A stretch of DNA of 64,000 bases from Devosia sp. (lineage in GTDB: Bacteria > Pseudomonadota > Alphaproteobacteria > Rhizobiales > Devosiaceae): assembly GCF_017744655.1 (NCBI RefSeq), contig NZ_JAGIAW010000001.1:434001-498000 (forward strand), in the 5' to 3' direction. Made by a program: the position numbers and the translations under genes. Positions 56,205-64,000 of the stretch are shown in pieces. The notes under the pieces are model-generated. The model did no database searches, had not been told where the DNA came from, and saw nothing but the letters and a program-made list of their open reading frames with translations. The stretch's first letter is position 1. Every line of letters begins with the position of its first letter.

Positions 56205-57125
56205 ATGACCAAGCACGTCGCCGTCCTCATGGGTGGCTGGAACAATGAGCGCCCCGTTTCCCTCCGCACCGGTGCCGGCTGTGCCGCCGCGCTGCGCGAA
56301 GCTGGCTACCGGGTAACCGAAGTCGATGTCGGTCGCGACATCGTCCAGGTGCTCACGGCCCTCAAGCCCGACGTTGCCTTCAACGCCCTCCACGGCCCCT
56401 TCGGTGAAGGCGGCTATATCCAGGGCGTGCTCGAGCTGCTCGAGATTCCTTATACCCATTCGGGCGTGCTCTCATCGGCCCTCGCCATGAACAAGCATCA
56501 GGCGAAAATCCTCTTCAAGGCCGCCGGCATTCCGGTGACCGACCACGTCGTCGTCTCGCGCGCCGAAGCGGCCCGTGCCCACGTCATGGCGCCGCCCTAT
56601 GTCATCAAGCCGCTTGCCGATGGCTCCAGCTTCGGCGTCTTCATCGTCAAGGCCGAGACCAGCCATCCGCCGCAGGAACTGCTACGCGAGGACTGGACCT
56701 CGGGCGAAGAAATGATGGTCGAACGCTTCATTCCCGGCCGCGAACTTACCTGCGCCGTCATGGGCGATGTAGCTCTGGGCGTTACCGAAATCATCACCGA
56801 CCGCACCTTCTTCAACTACGAAGCCAAGTACAGCGATGGCGGCGCCGTCCACGTCCTGCCGGCCCAGTTGAAACCGAAAATTTACGACAAAGTGCAAGAA
56901 TACAGTCTAGCCGCCCATGCGGCCCTTGGCTGTCGCGGACTGACGCGGTGCGATTTCCGCTACAACGATGCGGCAGGCGAGGATGGTGAACTGGTACTCC
57001 TCGAAATCAACACCCAGCCGGGTATGACCGAGGTGTCCCTGGCGCCCGAACAAGCTGCTTATGCGGGGCACTCCTATTCGGAGCTATGCGCCTGGCTGGT
57101 GGAGGATGCGAGTTGCAACAGGTAA
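56205..57125 (+). CDS. ddl: D-alanine--D-alanine ligase
   Basis: A 306-residue ATP-grasp enzyme making D-Ala-D-Ala for MurF. The N-terminal segment VAVLMGGWNNERPVSLRTG, FNALHGPFGEGG, YTHSGVLSSALAMNKHQAK and the metal-binding end LLEINTQPGMTEVS define it as DdlB type. The 38 bases between the family C repeat and the ATG carry GGAG at about 56192. The 3' end overlaps the probable ftsQ start. Confidence 0.95.
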   Translation: MTKHVAVLMGGWNNERPVSLRTGAGCAAALREAGYRVTEVDVGRDIVQVLTALKPDVAFNALHGPFGEGGYIQGVLELLEIPYTHSGVLSSALAMNKHQAKILFKAAGIPVTDHVVVSRAEAARAHVMAPPYVIKPLADGSSFGVFIVKAETSHPPQELLREDWTSGEEMMVERFIPGRELTCAVMGDVALGVTEIITDRTFFNYEAKYSDGGAVHVLPAQLKPKIYDKVQEYSLAAHAALGCRGLTRCDFRYNDAAGEDGELVLLEINTQPGMTEVSLAPEQAAYAGHSYSELCAWLVEDASCNR

Positions 57126-57994
57126 AGAGCGAGGCATTTTTCGCCGGGGCCCGTCCCGTCGATCCCCGCACACTACCTGTCCCCGCGCGCCGCTCCCCCC
57201 TGCAGCGCGTCAATAACCGTTTCAACCGCGCCTTCGTTCTTCACGGCGCTGCCATCCGTCGCAGTTTCATGATTGCGGGCCTGCTCGCTGGTGTGGCGGC
57301 GGTCTACGCCGCCAACGAACCCATCGGCGCCGGCATTGGCGCGCTCTCGACGCTGGCGCAGGGCGGCTTCGCCGAAGCCGGCCTTTCGGTTGGCGAAATC
57401 AACATTTCCGGGCAAACACTGACTTCCGAGCAGGCGATCTTTGACGCCCTCGGCATCCAGCCCGACACCTCCACGCTGTCATTCGATGTCGAAGCGGCGC
57501 GCGAGCGGATTGCCGAACTCCCGGCTATCGACACCGTTACCGTCCGCAAGACCTATCCGGCCGATGTCTCCGTATCCGTAACCGAGCATGTGCCCGTCGC
57601 CCGCTGGCGCGTCGATGGAATTACCTTCGTCATCGATTCGGCCGGCGCCCAGATCGGCGAAGATGGCGGTGCCTATGGCGATCTGCCGCTCGTCATCGGC
57701 GATGGCGCCGCGGACGACGCGCTCGTCATGATCCGCGCGCTCAGCCATGTCCCGCAATTGCAAGATGGCCTCGTGGCCCTCTCCCGCATCGCCGACCGGC
57801 GCTGGGATATGATTTACGACACAGGCCTCCGCATCCAGCTTCCCGAGCAGGGCGTCGCTCAGGCGCTCGTGAAGCTCGCCGCTTACCAATCCGAATATCA
57901 ACTGCTCCAGCGTGACCTCGACGTCATCGACCTGCGTGTCGATAGTATCGTCGCCGTGCGGCCGACCAAACGCGAAGACCCCAAGAAATCATGA
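57113..57994 (+). CDS. ftsQ: Cell division protein FtsQ
   Basis: A divisome protein of about 293 residues. After a basic, proline-rich cytoplasmic part, one membrane helix (FMIAGLLAGVAAVYA, about residues 52-66) leads to a POTRA domain (ISGQTLTSEQAIFDALGI) and the FtsQ beta domain. It recruits FtsL-FtsB. The TTG at 57113 has GGAGG seven bases upstream and overlaps ddl by 13 bases; an in-frame ATG at 57086 is an alternative. Its stop overlaps ftsA. Confidence 0.9.
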   Translation: MQQVKSEAFFAGARPVDPRTLPVPARRSPLQRVNNRFNRAFVLHGAAIRRSFMIAGLLAGVAAVYAANEPIGAGIGALSTLAQGGFAEAGLSVGEINISGQTLTSEQAIFDALGIQPDTSTLSFDVEAARERIAELPAIDTVTVRKTYPADVSVSVTEHVPVARWRVDGITFVIDSAGAQIGEDGGAYGDLPLVIGDGAADDALVMIRALSHVPQLQDGLVALSRIADRRWDMIYDTGLRIQLPEQGVAQALVKLAAYQSEYQLLQRDLDVIDLRVDSIVAVRPTKREDPKKS

Positions 57995-59304
57995 TGACCG
58001 ATGCGATGACATCTCGGTTGCGGCCCGTTGTTCCCGGCAAGGCTACCCTTGTCGCGGTGCTCGATATCGGCTCGACCAAGATCTGTTGCGTTATCGCCCG
58101 CCTCGTGCCGCGCGCAGAGGGCAGGTCCCTCCGCGGTCGCTCGCATCAGGCTGAAGTGATCGGCTTTGGTTACGGGCCGTCCTCGGGCGTCAAGAGCGGC
58201 GTCGTCACCGATATCGAAAAGGCCGAGCAGGCCATCCGCAATGTCGTCGGCATGGCCGAGCGCGCCGCGGGCCTGACGCTTGAATCGGTCCTCGTCAACG
58301 TCACCGCCGGCCGTCTCGGTTCGGAAACCTTCTCGGCTGCCGTGTCGCTCGACGGCCAGGAAGTCGAAAAGACCGACATCGTCCGCGTATTGAAAGCGGT
58401 CAATTCGCGCTCCGTTCGTCCCGAACGCTCCATCGTTCATGCGCTACCGATCGGTTACGCATTGGATGGCCAGAAGGGCATTCGCGATCCCAAGGGCATG
58501 GTCGGCGAAAAGCTTGGCGTCGATGTCGCTGTGATCTCCGCCGAAACCCTCGCCATGCGCAATCTCGAGCTGGTGCTGCATCGCTGCCACCTGCAGATCG
58601 AGGCTCTTGTTGCGACGCCCTATGCGTCGGGCCTTGCCAGCCTCGTCGATGATGAGGCCCAACTCGGCGTTGCCTGCCTCGACTTCGGTGGCGCCACAAC
58701 CACGGTTTCCGTCTTCAACGATGGCCATCTCGTCTATGCCGATGCCATCGCCATCGGTGGCCATCACCTGACCCTCGATATCGCCCGCCAGCTCTCAGTC
58801 AGCGTGGCCGATGCCGAGCGTCTCAAGACCCTTTATGGCTCCGTGCTGCCCGGCCAGGCCGACGAGCGCGACATGATCGCCATTCAACCCGTTGGCGCCG
58901 CGCTCGACGAAGCGCCGGGGCAGGTGGCTCGTTCGGTTCTCACCCGCATCATGCGTCCGCGTATCGAGGAAATCCTCACCGCCATTCGCGACCGTATGCA
59001 GGCCACCGGCATGATGGATATCTGCGGCCGCCGCTTCGTGCTCACTGGCGGGGGCAGCGAACTCACGGGCCTGCCCGAAGTCGCCCGCCGCACGCTGGCC
59101 CGCAACGTCCGCAATGGCCGCCCCATGGGCATTGCCGGCCTGCCCGAAATCGCCAAGAGCGCTGCCTTCTCGACCGTCGCCGGCATGCTGGTCTATCCCC
59201 AGGTTTGCGCCCAGGAATATACCGAGCCGCGCAACTCGCGCCGCCTTACCGGTACCGACGGCTATATCGCCCGCGTCGGCAATTGGCTGCGCCACAGCTT
59301 TTAA
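57991..59304 (+). CDS. ftsA: Cell division protein FtsA
   Basis: A 437-residue actin-fold ATPase that tethers FtsZ to the membrane. The phosphate-1 segment VAVLDIGSTKICCVIARL, the 1C-domain sequences and CLDFGGATTTVSVFNDG with GGGSELTGLPEVA complete the actin fold. The C-terminal membrane helix is ARVGNWLRHSF. Start codons ATGATG overlap the ftsQ stop. In most relatives ftsZ follows directly; here four unrelated genes and 2.8 kb intervene. Confidence 0.95.
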   Translation: MMTDAMTSRLRPVVPGKATLVAVLDIGSTKICCVIARLVPRAEGRSLRGRSHQAEVIGFGYGPSSGVKSGVVTDIEKAEQAIRNVVGMAERAAGLTLESVLVNVTAGRLGSETFSAAVSLDGQEVEKTDIVRVLKAVNSRSVRPERSIVHALPIGYALDGQKGIRDPKGMVGEKLGVDVAVISAETLAMRNLELVLHRCHLQIEALVATPYASGLASLVDDEAQLGVACLDFGGATTTVSVFNDGHLVYADAIAIGGHHLTLDIARQLSVSVADAERLKTLYGSVLPGQADERDMIAIQPVGAALDEAPGQVARSVLTRIMRPRIEEILTAIRDRMQATGMMDICGRRFVLTGGGSELTGLPEVARRTLARNVRNGRPMGIAGLPEIAKSAAFSTVAGMLVYPQVCAQEYTEPRNSRRLTGTDGYIARVGNWLRHSF

Positions 59305-59333
59305 TTGACTTCGGTCGCACCTAGATTGCGAGT

Positions 59334-59717
59334 ATGAGCAAGCACATCTTCAAGGATCGGGCCGCCCATGTGCCCGATTTCTGTCGCCCCACCGTCGACG
59401 TCATCGCCCAGTTCAGCGGCAAGTGGTCCATCTTCGTCATGGGAAGCCTGAACACCGGCCCGCGCCGGTTTTCCGAGTTGGAAGAGTCGATCACCGGCAT
59501 ATCCCAGCGCATGCTGACCCTGACGCTACGCACCCTGGAGCGCGATGGCCTGGTGTCCCGGCAGGTGACGCCTTCGATTCCGCCGCGCGTCGATTATGAG
59601 CTTACCGATCGCGGCCGCAGCGCCTTGGCGCCACTGACCGCCCTCCATCTCTGGGCGCAGGAACACAACGACGGAATCGAAGAGTCACGTCGCGCCTTCG
59701 ACGATCGAAACGTGTAA
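59334..59717 (+). CDS. HxlR-family regulator, probably thiol-redox sensing
   Basis: A 127-residue winged-helix protein of the HxlR family. The helix-turn-helix core is GPRRFSELEESITGISQRML with LTLTLRTLERDGLVSR. A single conserved-position cysteine, Cys17 in HVPDFCRPTVDVI, corresponds to the redox cysteine of YodB, HypR and QorR. It lies 29 bases after ftsA, and is followed by a 25-base perfect inverted repeat and then a flavin reductase gene, a layout much like YodB or QorR with their quinone-reductase targets. Quinone or electrophile sensing is inferred. Confidence 0.85.
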   Translation: MSKHIFKDRAAHVPDFCRPTVDVIAQFSGKWSIFVMGSLNTGPRRFSELEESITGISQRMLTLTLRTLERDGLVSRQVTPSIPPRVDYELTDRGRSALAPLTALHLWAQEHNDGIEESRRAFDDRNV

Positions 59718-59726
59718 CCGGCGTAC

Positions 59727-59751
59727 ATTTTTGTTCGTCCCGAACAAAAAT
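59727..59751. promoter_or_regulatory. 25-base perfect inverted repeat, probable HxlR operator
   Basis: The 11-base arm ATTTTTGTTCG and its exact complement flank three bases (TCC). It lies nine bases after the HxlR gene and 73 bases before the reductase start. It could be the operator for the HxlR protein; the short loop and AT-rich base also allow a weak terminator, but no separate T-run follows. Confidence 0.65.
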
Positions 59752-59823
59752 TTCCCGATCTTGAGAGGCCCACTGGGCAGGTCCCATTTCCGGTCTGGTT
59801 ATTTCACCAGTCAGGAATTCACT

Positions 59824-60402
59824 ATGACCACCAAGCCCCGCATCGGCATTGTCATCAGCACGACGCGCGCCACCCGCTTTGCCGACAAGCCGACCAATTG
59901 GCTCAAATCCATCGCCGAGGCGCGCGATGACATCGAGGTCGAGATCGTCGATCTGCGCGACTATCCCATGCCGTTCTTCGAGGCTGCCATGTCGCCGGGC
60001 TATGTCCCTGTCGACCATCCCGCTGCCCGGGCATGGGCAAAGACCATGGGTGCGCTCGATGGTTACATTTTCATCACGGCCGAGTACAATCACTCGATCT
60101 CCGGCGTCCTCAAGAACGCCCTCGACCATGCCTATCCCGAATATACCAAGAAGCCCGCAGCCTTCCTCGGCTATGGCGGCGTCGGCGGCGCCCGTGCTGT
60201 TCAGCAGCTCCGCCTTATCCTAGCCGAGCTGCAGGTCGCCACCCTCAAGTTCGCCGTCCACATCAACGCCAACGAGATGCTGCCACTGATGAAGGACGAA
60301 AAGGATTTTGGCGATTTTCCCTACCTCGCCGATGCCGCAAAGCTCATGCTTGACGATCTAGCCTGGTGGGCTGGGGCGTTGAAGACCGCGCGGGCTGCGT
60401 AA
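59824..60402 (+). CDS. NADPH-dependent FMN reductase-family protein
   Basis: A 192-residue flavodoxin-fold reductase. The FMN-phosphate loop is IVISTTRATRFADKPTNW and the second FMN segment is FITAEYNHSISGVLKNALDHAY, with FLGYGGVGGARAVQQLRLIL near the third loop; these are typical of the azoreductase/quinone-reductase-like FMN_red family. Start ATG at 59824 is preferred over an in-frame start that would lie close to the inverted repeat. Control by the HxlR regulator encoded just upstream is likely. It sits inside the ftsA-ftsZ interval but has no evident cell-division role. Confidence 0.88.
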   Translation: MTTKPRIGIVISTTRATRFADKPTNWLKSIAEARDDIEVEIVDLRDYPMPFFEAAMSPGYVPVDHPAARAWAKTMGALDGYIFITAEYNHSISGVLKNALDHAYPEYTKKPAAFLGYGGVGGARAVQQLRLILAELQVATLKFAVHINANEMLPLMKDEKDFGDFPYLADAAKLMLDDLAWWAGALKTARAA

Positions 60403-60426
60403 CCCTTTCCGGCTCCCCACCCACGG

Positions 60427-60492
60427 TGTCATTCCCGCGAAAGCGGCAATCCCTGTTTCGAAACAGAGATCCCCGCTTTCGCGGGGATGACA
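60427..60492. repeat. Dispersed palindromic repeat, family A copy 3
   Basis: The element begins TGTCATTCCCGCGAAAGCGG and ends CGCGGGGATGACA. The left hairpin has one mismatch and the right is CCCCGC-TTTC-GCGGGG. The centre contains its own palindrome CTGTTTCGAAACAG. It lies between convergent genes. Confidence 0.87.
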
Positions 60493-60519
60493 CGATGGAA
60501 ATAGAACGGCAGCAGGAGC

Positions 60520-61317
60520 TTACCAATCCGCCTTCACCCCAAGCTTCTCTTCCAGCACTTTGCGTGTCGCCGCCTCGAACGCTTCTGGCCATTCGACGCC
60601 CAAGCGCTCAGCCATCGCCCTTGCCCGGGGCATGAATACCCGAGCCACTGCCAGATGAGCGTCGATCACCGCATCCGCCGTGGCGTTCGGAAAGGGCAGG
60701 TCGCTCATGATTCTGATCTGTTCGGCCGGCAAGAGCTTGGACATATGCAGGATGCCGCCGGTATCCGGATCGCTGACATCCTGCATATAGAGGTCTGCGA
60801 GCAGCCCGCGAAGCAGCCCGTTGCCCATCACCGCCGTCAGATATTCTCCGCGCCCAATCGCCACCGGCGTCAGCCCAAGAATACGGATGAATTCATTGAT
60901 CTGGTAACGCAGAGCGTGCGGATTGGGCGATTTCAGGGGCAAGGAGGCTGGCAGGCCGTCATGAATGCCGTCCCGGTCGATCAGTGGCCCAATGGTGTTC
61001 TTTGCCCGCTGCCCGATATGGCCGGGCTCGACCATATAGAGATCGCAGCGTAGCCAGTCCTCGGTCACGGCATTGATCAAAAACCCGCCGCGCTCCAGCT
61101 CATTCCAATAGACCACTGGCTGCAAGGCGTTCAGCGCCACCTTCCATCGATCCGCAACGCCGCGCTGGTCACCTTTGCCGACAATAGCCAATAGGTCGAC
61201 ATCGCTCCATTCGTCGTGCGTGCCGCGACCAAAGCTGCCGGAAAGAAAGAGGCCGCGTACGGCCTCATCATCTCTGAACGCGGTTTTTGCCGCGGCGATA
61301 ATGTCTTGCTGGTGCAT
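60520..61317 (-). CDS. Nucleotidyltransferase-domain protein
   Basis: A 265-residue protein with a polymerase-beta-like nucleotidyltransferase domain. The metal-binding motif is LFLSGSFGRGTHDEWSDVDLLAIV (Gly-Ser ... Asp-x-Asp). A helical C-terminal half follows (EFIRILGLTPVAIGRGEYLTAV). Such stand-alone proteins include antibiotic nucleotidyltransferases and MNT-type toxins or antitoxins; no HEPN partner gene is adjacent, so the substrate is unknown. It is one of four genes inserted between ftsA and ftsZ and is read opposite to them. Confidence 0.82.
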   Translation of the reverse strand: MHQQDIIAAAKTAFRDDEAVRGLFLSGSFGRGTHDEWSDVDLLAIVGKGDQRGVADRWKVALNALQPVVYWNELERGGFLINAVTEDWLRCDLYMVEPGHIGQRAKNTIGPLIDRDGIHDGLPASLPLKSPNPHALRYQINEFIRILGLTPVAIGRGEYLTAVMGNGLLRGLLADLYMQDVSDPDTGGILHMSKLLPAEQIRIMSDLPFPNATADAVIDAHLAVARVFMPRARAMAERLGVEWPEAFEAATRKVLEEKLGVKADW

Positions 61318-61371
61318 GCTGTCCTCCGAAGAGGAGCCTAGTCATGCTCCGGCCCATTGACCAGTTCCGCA

Positions 61372-61833
61372 TTAGCTACCGGCATAGGCCTTTTCGAGGT
61401 CCGCCAGGATCAGCTTCTTCATCCCCATCATGGCCTGCATGGCGCGGTCTGCGCCCGCCTTGTCCGGCCCGAATACGGTGTCACGGAACTGCTTTGGCAC
61501 CACCTGCCAGGAGAAGCCGAACTTGTCCTTGCACCAGCCGCACATGCTCTCTTCGCCGCCATTGTCGACGAAATTGTTCCAGTAATAGTCGACCTCTGCC
61601 TGACCGTCACACTCGATCATTATGCTGACCGCCTCGGTGAAGGGGAATCGCGGGCCGCCATTGAGCAGGAAAATCTGCTGGCCGGCGAGTTCGATCACCG
61701 CCGTGAAGGCGGCAGAATCAGGGGAATTGCGTACGAGTTCGATCACCTTCGAATCCTTGAAAGTGGTCGTATAGAACTTGATAGCCTCGTCGATACGGTC
61801 ATCGAACCACAGGCAGGGGGTCAGCTTGGTCAT
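61372..61833 (-). CDS. VOC-family protein (PhnB / 3-demethylubiquinone methyltransferase-like)
   Basis: A 153-residue protein of the VOC superfamily. It begins MTKLTPCLWFDDRIDEAIKF and contains CGWCKDKFGFSWQVVPKQF, typical of the PhnB group often mislabelled as 3-demethylubiquinone-9 3-methyltransferase. It is likely a small-molecule binding or metal-dependent enzyme with unknown substrate. ATG at 61833 has GGAG six bases upstream. An inverted repeat lies just ahead of it, suggesting its own regulator. Confidence 0.85.
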   Translation of the reverse strand: MTKLTPCLWFDDRIDEAIKFYTTTFKDSKVIELVRNSPDSAAFTAVIELAGQQIFLLNGGPRFPFTEAVSIMIECDGQAEVDYYWNNFVDNGGEESMCGWCKDKFGFSWQVVPKQFRDTVFGPDKAGADRAMQAMMGMKKLILADLEKAYAGS

Positions 61834-61853
61834 CACGATCTCCTCTCTTAATA

Positions 61854-61887
61854 AATAACCAAAAGGCTATATTCGTATTTGGTTATT
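61854..61887. promoter_or_regulatory. AT-rich inverted repeat upstream of the VOC gene
   Basis: AATAACCAAA and its exact complement TTTGGTTATT are separated by 14 bases, 21 bases before the VOC gene start (minus strand). The layout suits an operator for an ArsR- or TetR-like repressor; no such gene is adjacent. Confidence 0.5.
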
Positions 61888-61932
61888 AAATAAATCCCCG
61901 GCTGTCAAGCGGGTTTGCGGGCGCTCGCGCGG

Positions 61933-62019
61933 TTAATGGGACATGAATGGGTAACCATGCTGTCTCGCAATTTGCGCAGAAGTTAACGCGGTTGGGACAA
62001 TTGTTAGGCTCTGGTTAAC
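61933..62019 (+). promoter_or_regulatory. Possible CtrA-type half-sites upstream of ftsZ
   Basis: TTAA occurs at 61933, TTAAC at 61983-61987 and again at 62015-62019 in the 240 bases before ftsZ. CtrA binds TTAA-N7-TTAA in related bacteria, but no exactly spaced pair is present, so this is only a hint that ftsZ could be cell-cycle controlled. Confidence 0.2.
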
Positions 62020-62073
62020 GAATTGGCGGGTAAATCTTTACCTAACCACGCCACCTATGGGGCCAAGCCATAA

Positions 62074-63744
62074 ATGACCATCAATCTCACGATCCCCGAT
62101 ATCCAGGAACTCAAGCCCCGCATTACTGTCTTCGGTGCCGGCGGCGCCGGGGGTAACGCCGTCAACAACATGATCGAGTCCGGTCTCAGCGGCGTCGATT
62201 TCGTGGTGGCCAATACGGACGCCCAGGCACTGGCCCTCTCGAAGGCCCAGCGTATCATTCAGCTCGGTGTCGGTGTTACCGAAGGCCTCGGCGCAGGGTC
62301 GCACCCGGAAGTGGGTCGCGCGGCTGCCGAAGAAAGCTGGGATGAGATCAACGACCATCTCTCCGGCTCGCACATGGTCTTCATCACCGCCGGTATGGGG
62401 GGTGGTACCGGTACGGGTTCCGCCCCGGTTATTGCCCGCGCCGCTCGCGAGCAGGGCATACTGACGGTTGGCGTGGTCACCAAGCCGTTCAATTTCGAAG
62501 GCAATCGCCGCATGCGTCTGGCCGAGGACGGCATCGACGAGCTGCACCGCCATGTCGATACGCTCATCGTCATCCCGAACCAGAACCTCTTCCGCGTCGC
62601 CAACGAGAAGACCACCTTCGCCGACGCTTTTGCGATGGCCGACCAGGTGCTGTTCTCCGGCGTTGCCTGTATCACTGACCTCATGGTCAAAGAGGGCCTG
62701 ATCAACCTCGACTTCGCCGACGTCCGCGCCGTCATGCGCGGTATGGGCAAGGCGATGATGGGTACCGGTGAAGCATCGGGCGAAGATCGTGCCCGCCACG
62801 CCGCCGAAGCCGCCATTGCCAATCCGCTCCTCGACGATGTCTCGATGCAGGGTGCCCGTGGCCTCCTCATCTCCATCACCGGCGGTCCCGACCTGACCCT
62901 TTACGAAGTCGATGAAGCCGCGAGCCGTATCCGCGAGGAAGTCGACTCCGACGCCAACATCATCCTCGGCGCCACCTACGATCCGGACCTCACCGGCACC
63001 ATCCGCGTGTCCGTGGTTGCCACCGGCACCGATGCCACCATGGTCCAGGCCCTCGAGCCGGCCAAGCCGCACGCGTCGCGCACCCCGCTGGCCGTCCGTC
63101 GCCATGTGCCGGTCGAAACCACCCGCGCCGCCGCACCGGCCCCCGAGCCGACTGCCGAACTGATCGAAGACATCGGTTTCGAGGTCGAATCGGCCGTTGC
63201 CCAGGCGTTCGCTGCCGAGCGTCCCGCTGCCGCGCCCCAGCAGCACTATATGGAAGATGACGGTATCGTCGTTGAGCCCTATACCCCCGCTGCCGAGATG
63301 CATGCGGAGCCGGAAGAGGCTCCCATGGTTGAAGAAAAGCCGATCCCGAGCGTTTACGTGCCGTCTCATGCGGCCCGTCCCGACGGCCAGCGCCGCATGC
63401 CGCGTACCGAGGAGCTTCCGGTTGTTGCACGCCAGTCACAGCAGGCACAGGATCGTCATGCCGAAGAGCCGCGCAATGCCCGCGCTCTCTTCAAGCGCCT
63501 GGCCTCCAATGTGGGTCTGAACCTGGGTCAGCAGCAGGTCGAACCGCGTCGCGAACCGGCCTCCAGCATGGCCGATGATGCGGCTGCCCGCAGCGCGATT
63601 GAGGCAGGCGGCGCAAGGACTTCCCGCGTTCCGCACGCTTCGGAAGGCGCGCGTGGTAACCTCGACAATCAGGGTCGCAGCCAGCCGGCAGCCCCGCAGA
63701 AAGACAGCCTGGAAATTCCGGCCTTCCTCCGTAAGCACGGTTAA
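62074..63744 (+). CDS. ftsZ: Cell division GTPase FtsZ
   Basis: A 556-residue tubulin homolog that forms the division ring. The GTP-binding segment [14 protein letters not shown] lies near residues 108-121 and the synergy loop [11 protein letters not shown] near 210. The globular part ends near residue 320. An unusually long linker (about 320-540), rich in Pro, Glu and Arg, leads to the C-terminal peptide [11 protein letters not shown] that binds FtsA. Such a long linker is usual in Hyphomicrobiales. It is separated from ftsA by four genes and has its own upstream region. Confidence 0.97.
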   Translation: MTINLTIPDIQELKPRITVFGAGGAGGNAVNNMIESGLSGVDFVVANTDAQALALSKAQRIIQLGVGVTEGLGAGSHPEVGRAAAEESWDEINDHLSGSHMVFITAGMGGGTGTGSAPVIARAAREQGILTVGVVTKPFNFEGNRRMRLAEDGIDELHRHVDTLIVIPNQNLFRVANEKTTFADAFAMADQVLFSGVACITDLMVKEGLINLDFADVRAVMRGMGKAMMGTGEASGEDRARHAAEAAIANPLLDDVSMQGARGLLISITGGPDLTLYEVDEAASRIREEVDSDANIILGATYDPDLTGTIRVSVVATGTDATMVQALEPAKPHASRTPLAVRRHVPVETTRAAAPAPEPTAELIEDIGFEVESAVAQAFAAERPAAAPQQHYMEDDGIVVEPYTPAAEMHAEPEEAPMVEEKPIPSVYVPSHAARPDGQRRMPRTEELPVVARQSQQAQDRHAEEPRNARALFKRLASNVGLNLGQQQVEPRREPASSMADDAAARSAIEAGGARTSRVPHASEGARGNLDNQGRSQPAAPQKDSLEIPAFLRKHG

Positions 63745-63773
63745 AGTCTCTTAAAGAGAACTCTGTAAACGTT

Positions 63774-63805
63774 ACTCGGCGCGGCTTCCGCGCCGAGTTT
63801 TTTTT
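63774..63805 (+). terminator. Intrinsic terminator after ftsZ
   Basis: A perfect 11-bp stem (ACTCGGCGCGG with its complement) and a three-base loop (CTT) run directly into eight T residues, 29 bases after the ftsZ stop. Confidence 0.95.
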
Positions 63806-63855
63806 GGCTAACAGTTGCGCGAGCGTGAGACCCTTGGGGGTGGAGTAAGAAAAGT

Positions 63856-64000
63856 ATGAAAACAATGTCCACACGCCAGCGCACGCTTTCCGGCGAAGTC
63901 ACCTTTTCCGGCTATGGCGTGCACTCAGCTGCGCCTGTAAATCTCACGATCAGCCCGGCTCCGGCCGATAGCGGCTTCCTCATTCGCCGGGATCTCGGCG
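63856..64000 (+). CDS. lpxC: UDP-3-O-acyl-N-acetylglucosamine deacetylase LpxC (5' end only)
   Basis: The first 48 codons are visible before the window ends. The segments RQRTLSGEVTFSGYGVHSAAPVNLTISPAPADSGFLIRRDL (read in parts: SGEVTFSGYGVHS and NLTISPAP) match the N-terminus of LpxC, the zinc deacetylase that commits lipid A synthesis. GGAG lies ten bases before ATG 63856; an ATG at 63865 is an alternative. lpxC after ftsZ is the usual end of the division cluster in this group. Confidence 0.88.
   Translation, partial: MKTMSTRQRTLSGEVTFSGYGVHSAAPVNLTISPAPADSGFLIRRDLG

Noticed and set aside
60520..61317. Toxin-antitoxin (HEPN-MNT) module
   Set aside because: The nucleotidyltransferase is 265 residues, longer than MNT antitoxins, and no HEPN gene is adjacent.

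Overview
The window is high-GC bacterial chromosome. It carries an alphaproteobacterial gene set: the urtABCDE urea transporter, the mraY-ftsW-murG-murC-ddl-ftsQ-ftsA-ftsZ-lpxC division cluster with a long-linker FtsZ, NspC-type polyamine genes, DUF2336, HWE/HisKA_2-like kinases and a class A RNase P RNA. The best guess is a member of Hyphomicrobiales, perhaps Devosia or a relative; this is inferred from gene order and protein style, not from a database match.

Layout. 1-5.8 kb (minus strand): urea ABC transporter urtABCDE, with urtE running off the left edge. 6.0-10.3 kb (plus): a sensor kinase fused to an NCS1-type transporter domain, and a LuxR-type response regulator, divergent from urtA. 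10.4-14 kb: two secreted low-complexity proteins, an XRE regulator and an outer-membrane barrel candidate. 14-22 kb: PPK2, a lone FdhF/YdeP-type molybdopterin enzyme bracketed by repeats, an M16 peptidase pair and EttA. 22.4-25.6 kb: a sulfur operon (rhodanese, YeeE/YedE transporter, a cysteine-repeat protein and a His/Cys-rich protein). 25.7-30.4 kb: a single-domain response regulator, two paralogous secreted four-cysteine proteins with a hydrolase, a host-attachment-family protein, RarD and OxyR. 30.5-38.3 kb: KatG, a DUF2336 protein, an ArsR-methyltransferase fusion with MetF, a TerB/DnaJ protein and rnpB. 38.5-41.6 kb: two tiny secreted paralogous peptides, then nspC and carboxynorspermidine dehydrogenase. 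41.7-44.7 kb (minus): a three-protein phosphorelay. 44.9-64 kb: the division and cell-wall (dcw) cluster.

The dcw cluster is not standard. The slots where murD (between mraY and ftsW) and murB (between murC and ddl) usually sit hold only short palindromic repeats. No mraZ precedes rsmH. The ftsA-ftsZ junction carries four extra genes: an HxlR regulator, a flavin reductase, a nucleotidyltransferase and a VOC protein.

Several families of dispersed intergenic palindromes occur throughout. One 148-bp element with 20-bp perfect terminal inverted repeats supplies the stop codon of a neighbouring peptidase gene. No tRNA, rRNA operon, CRISPR array, prophage or full insertion sequence was seen.
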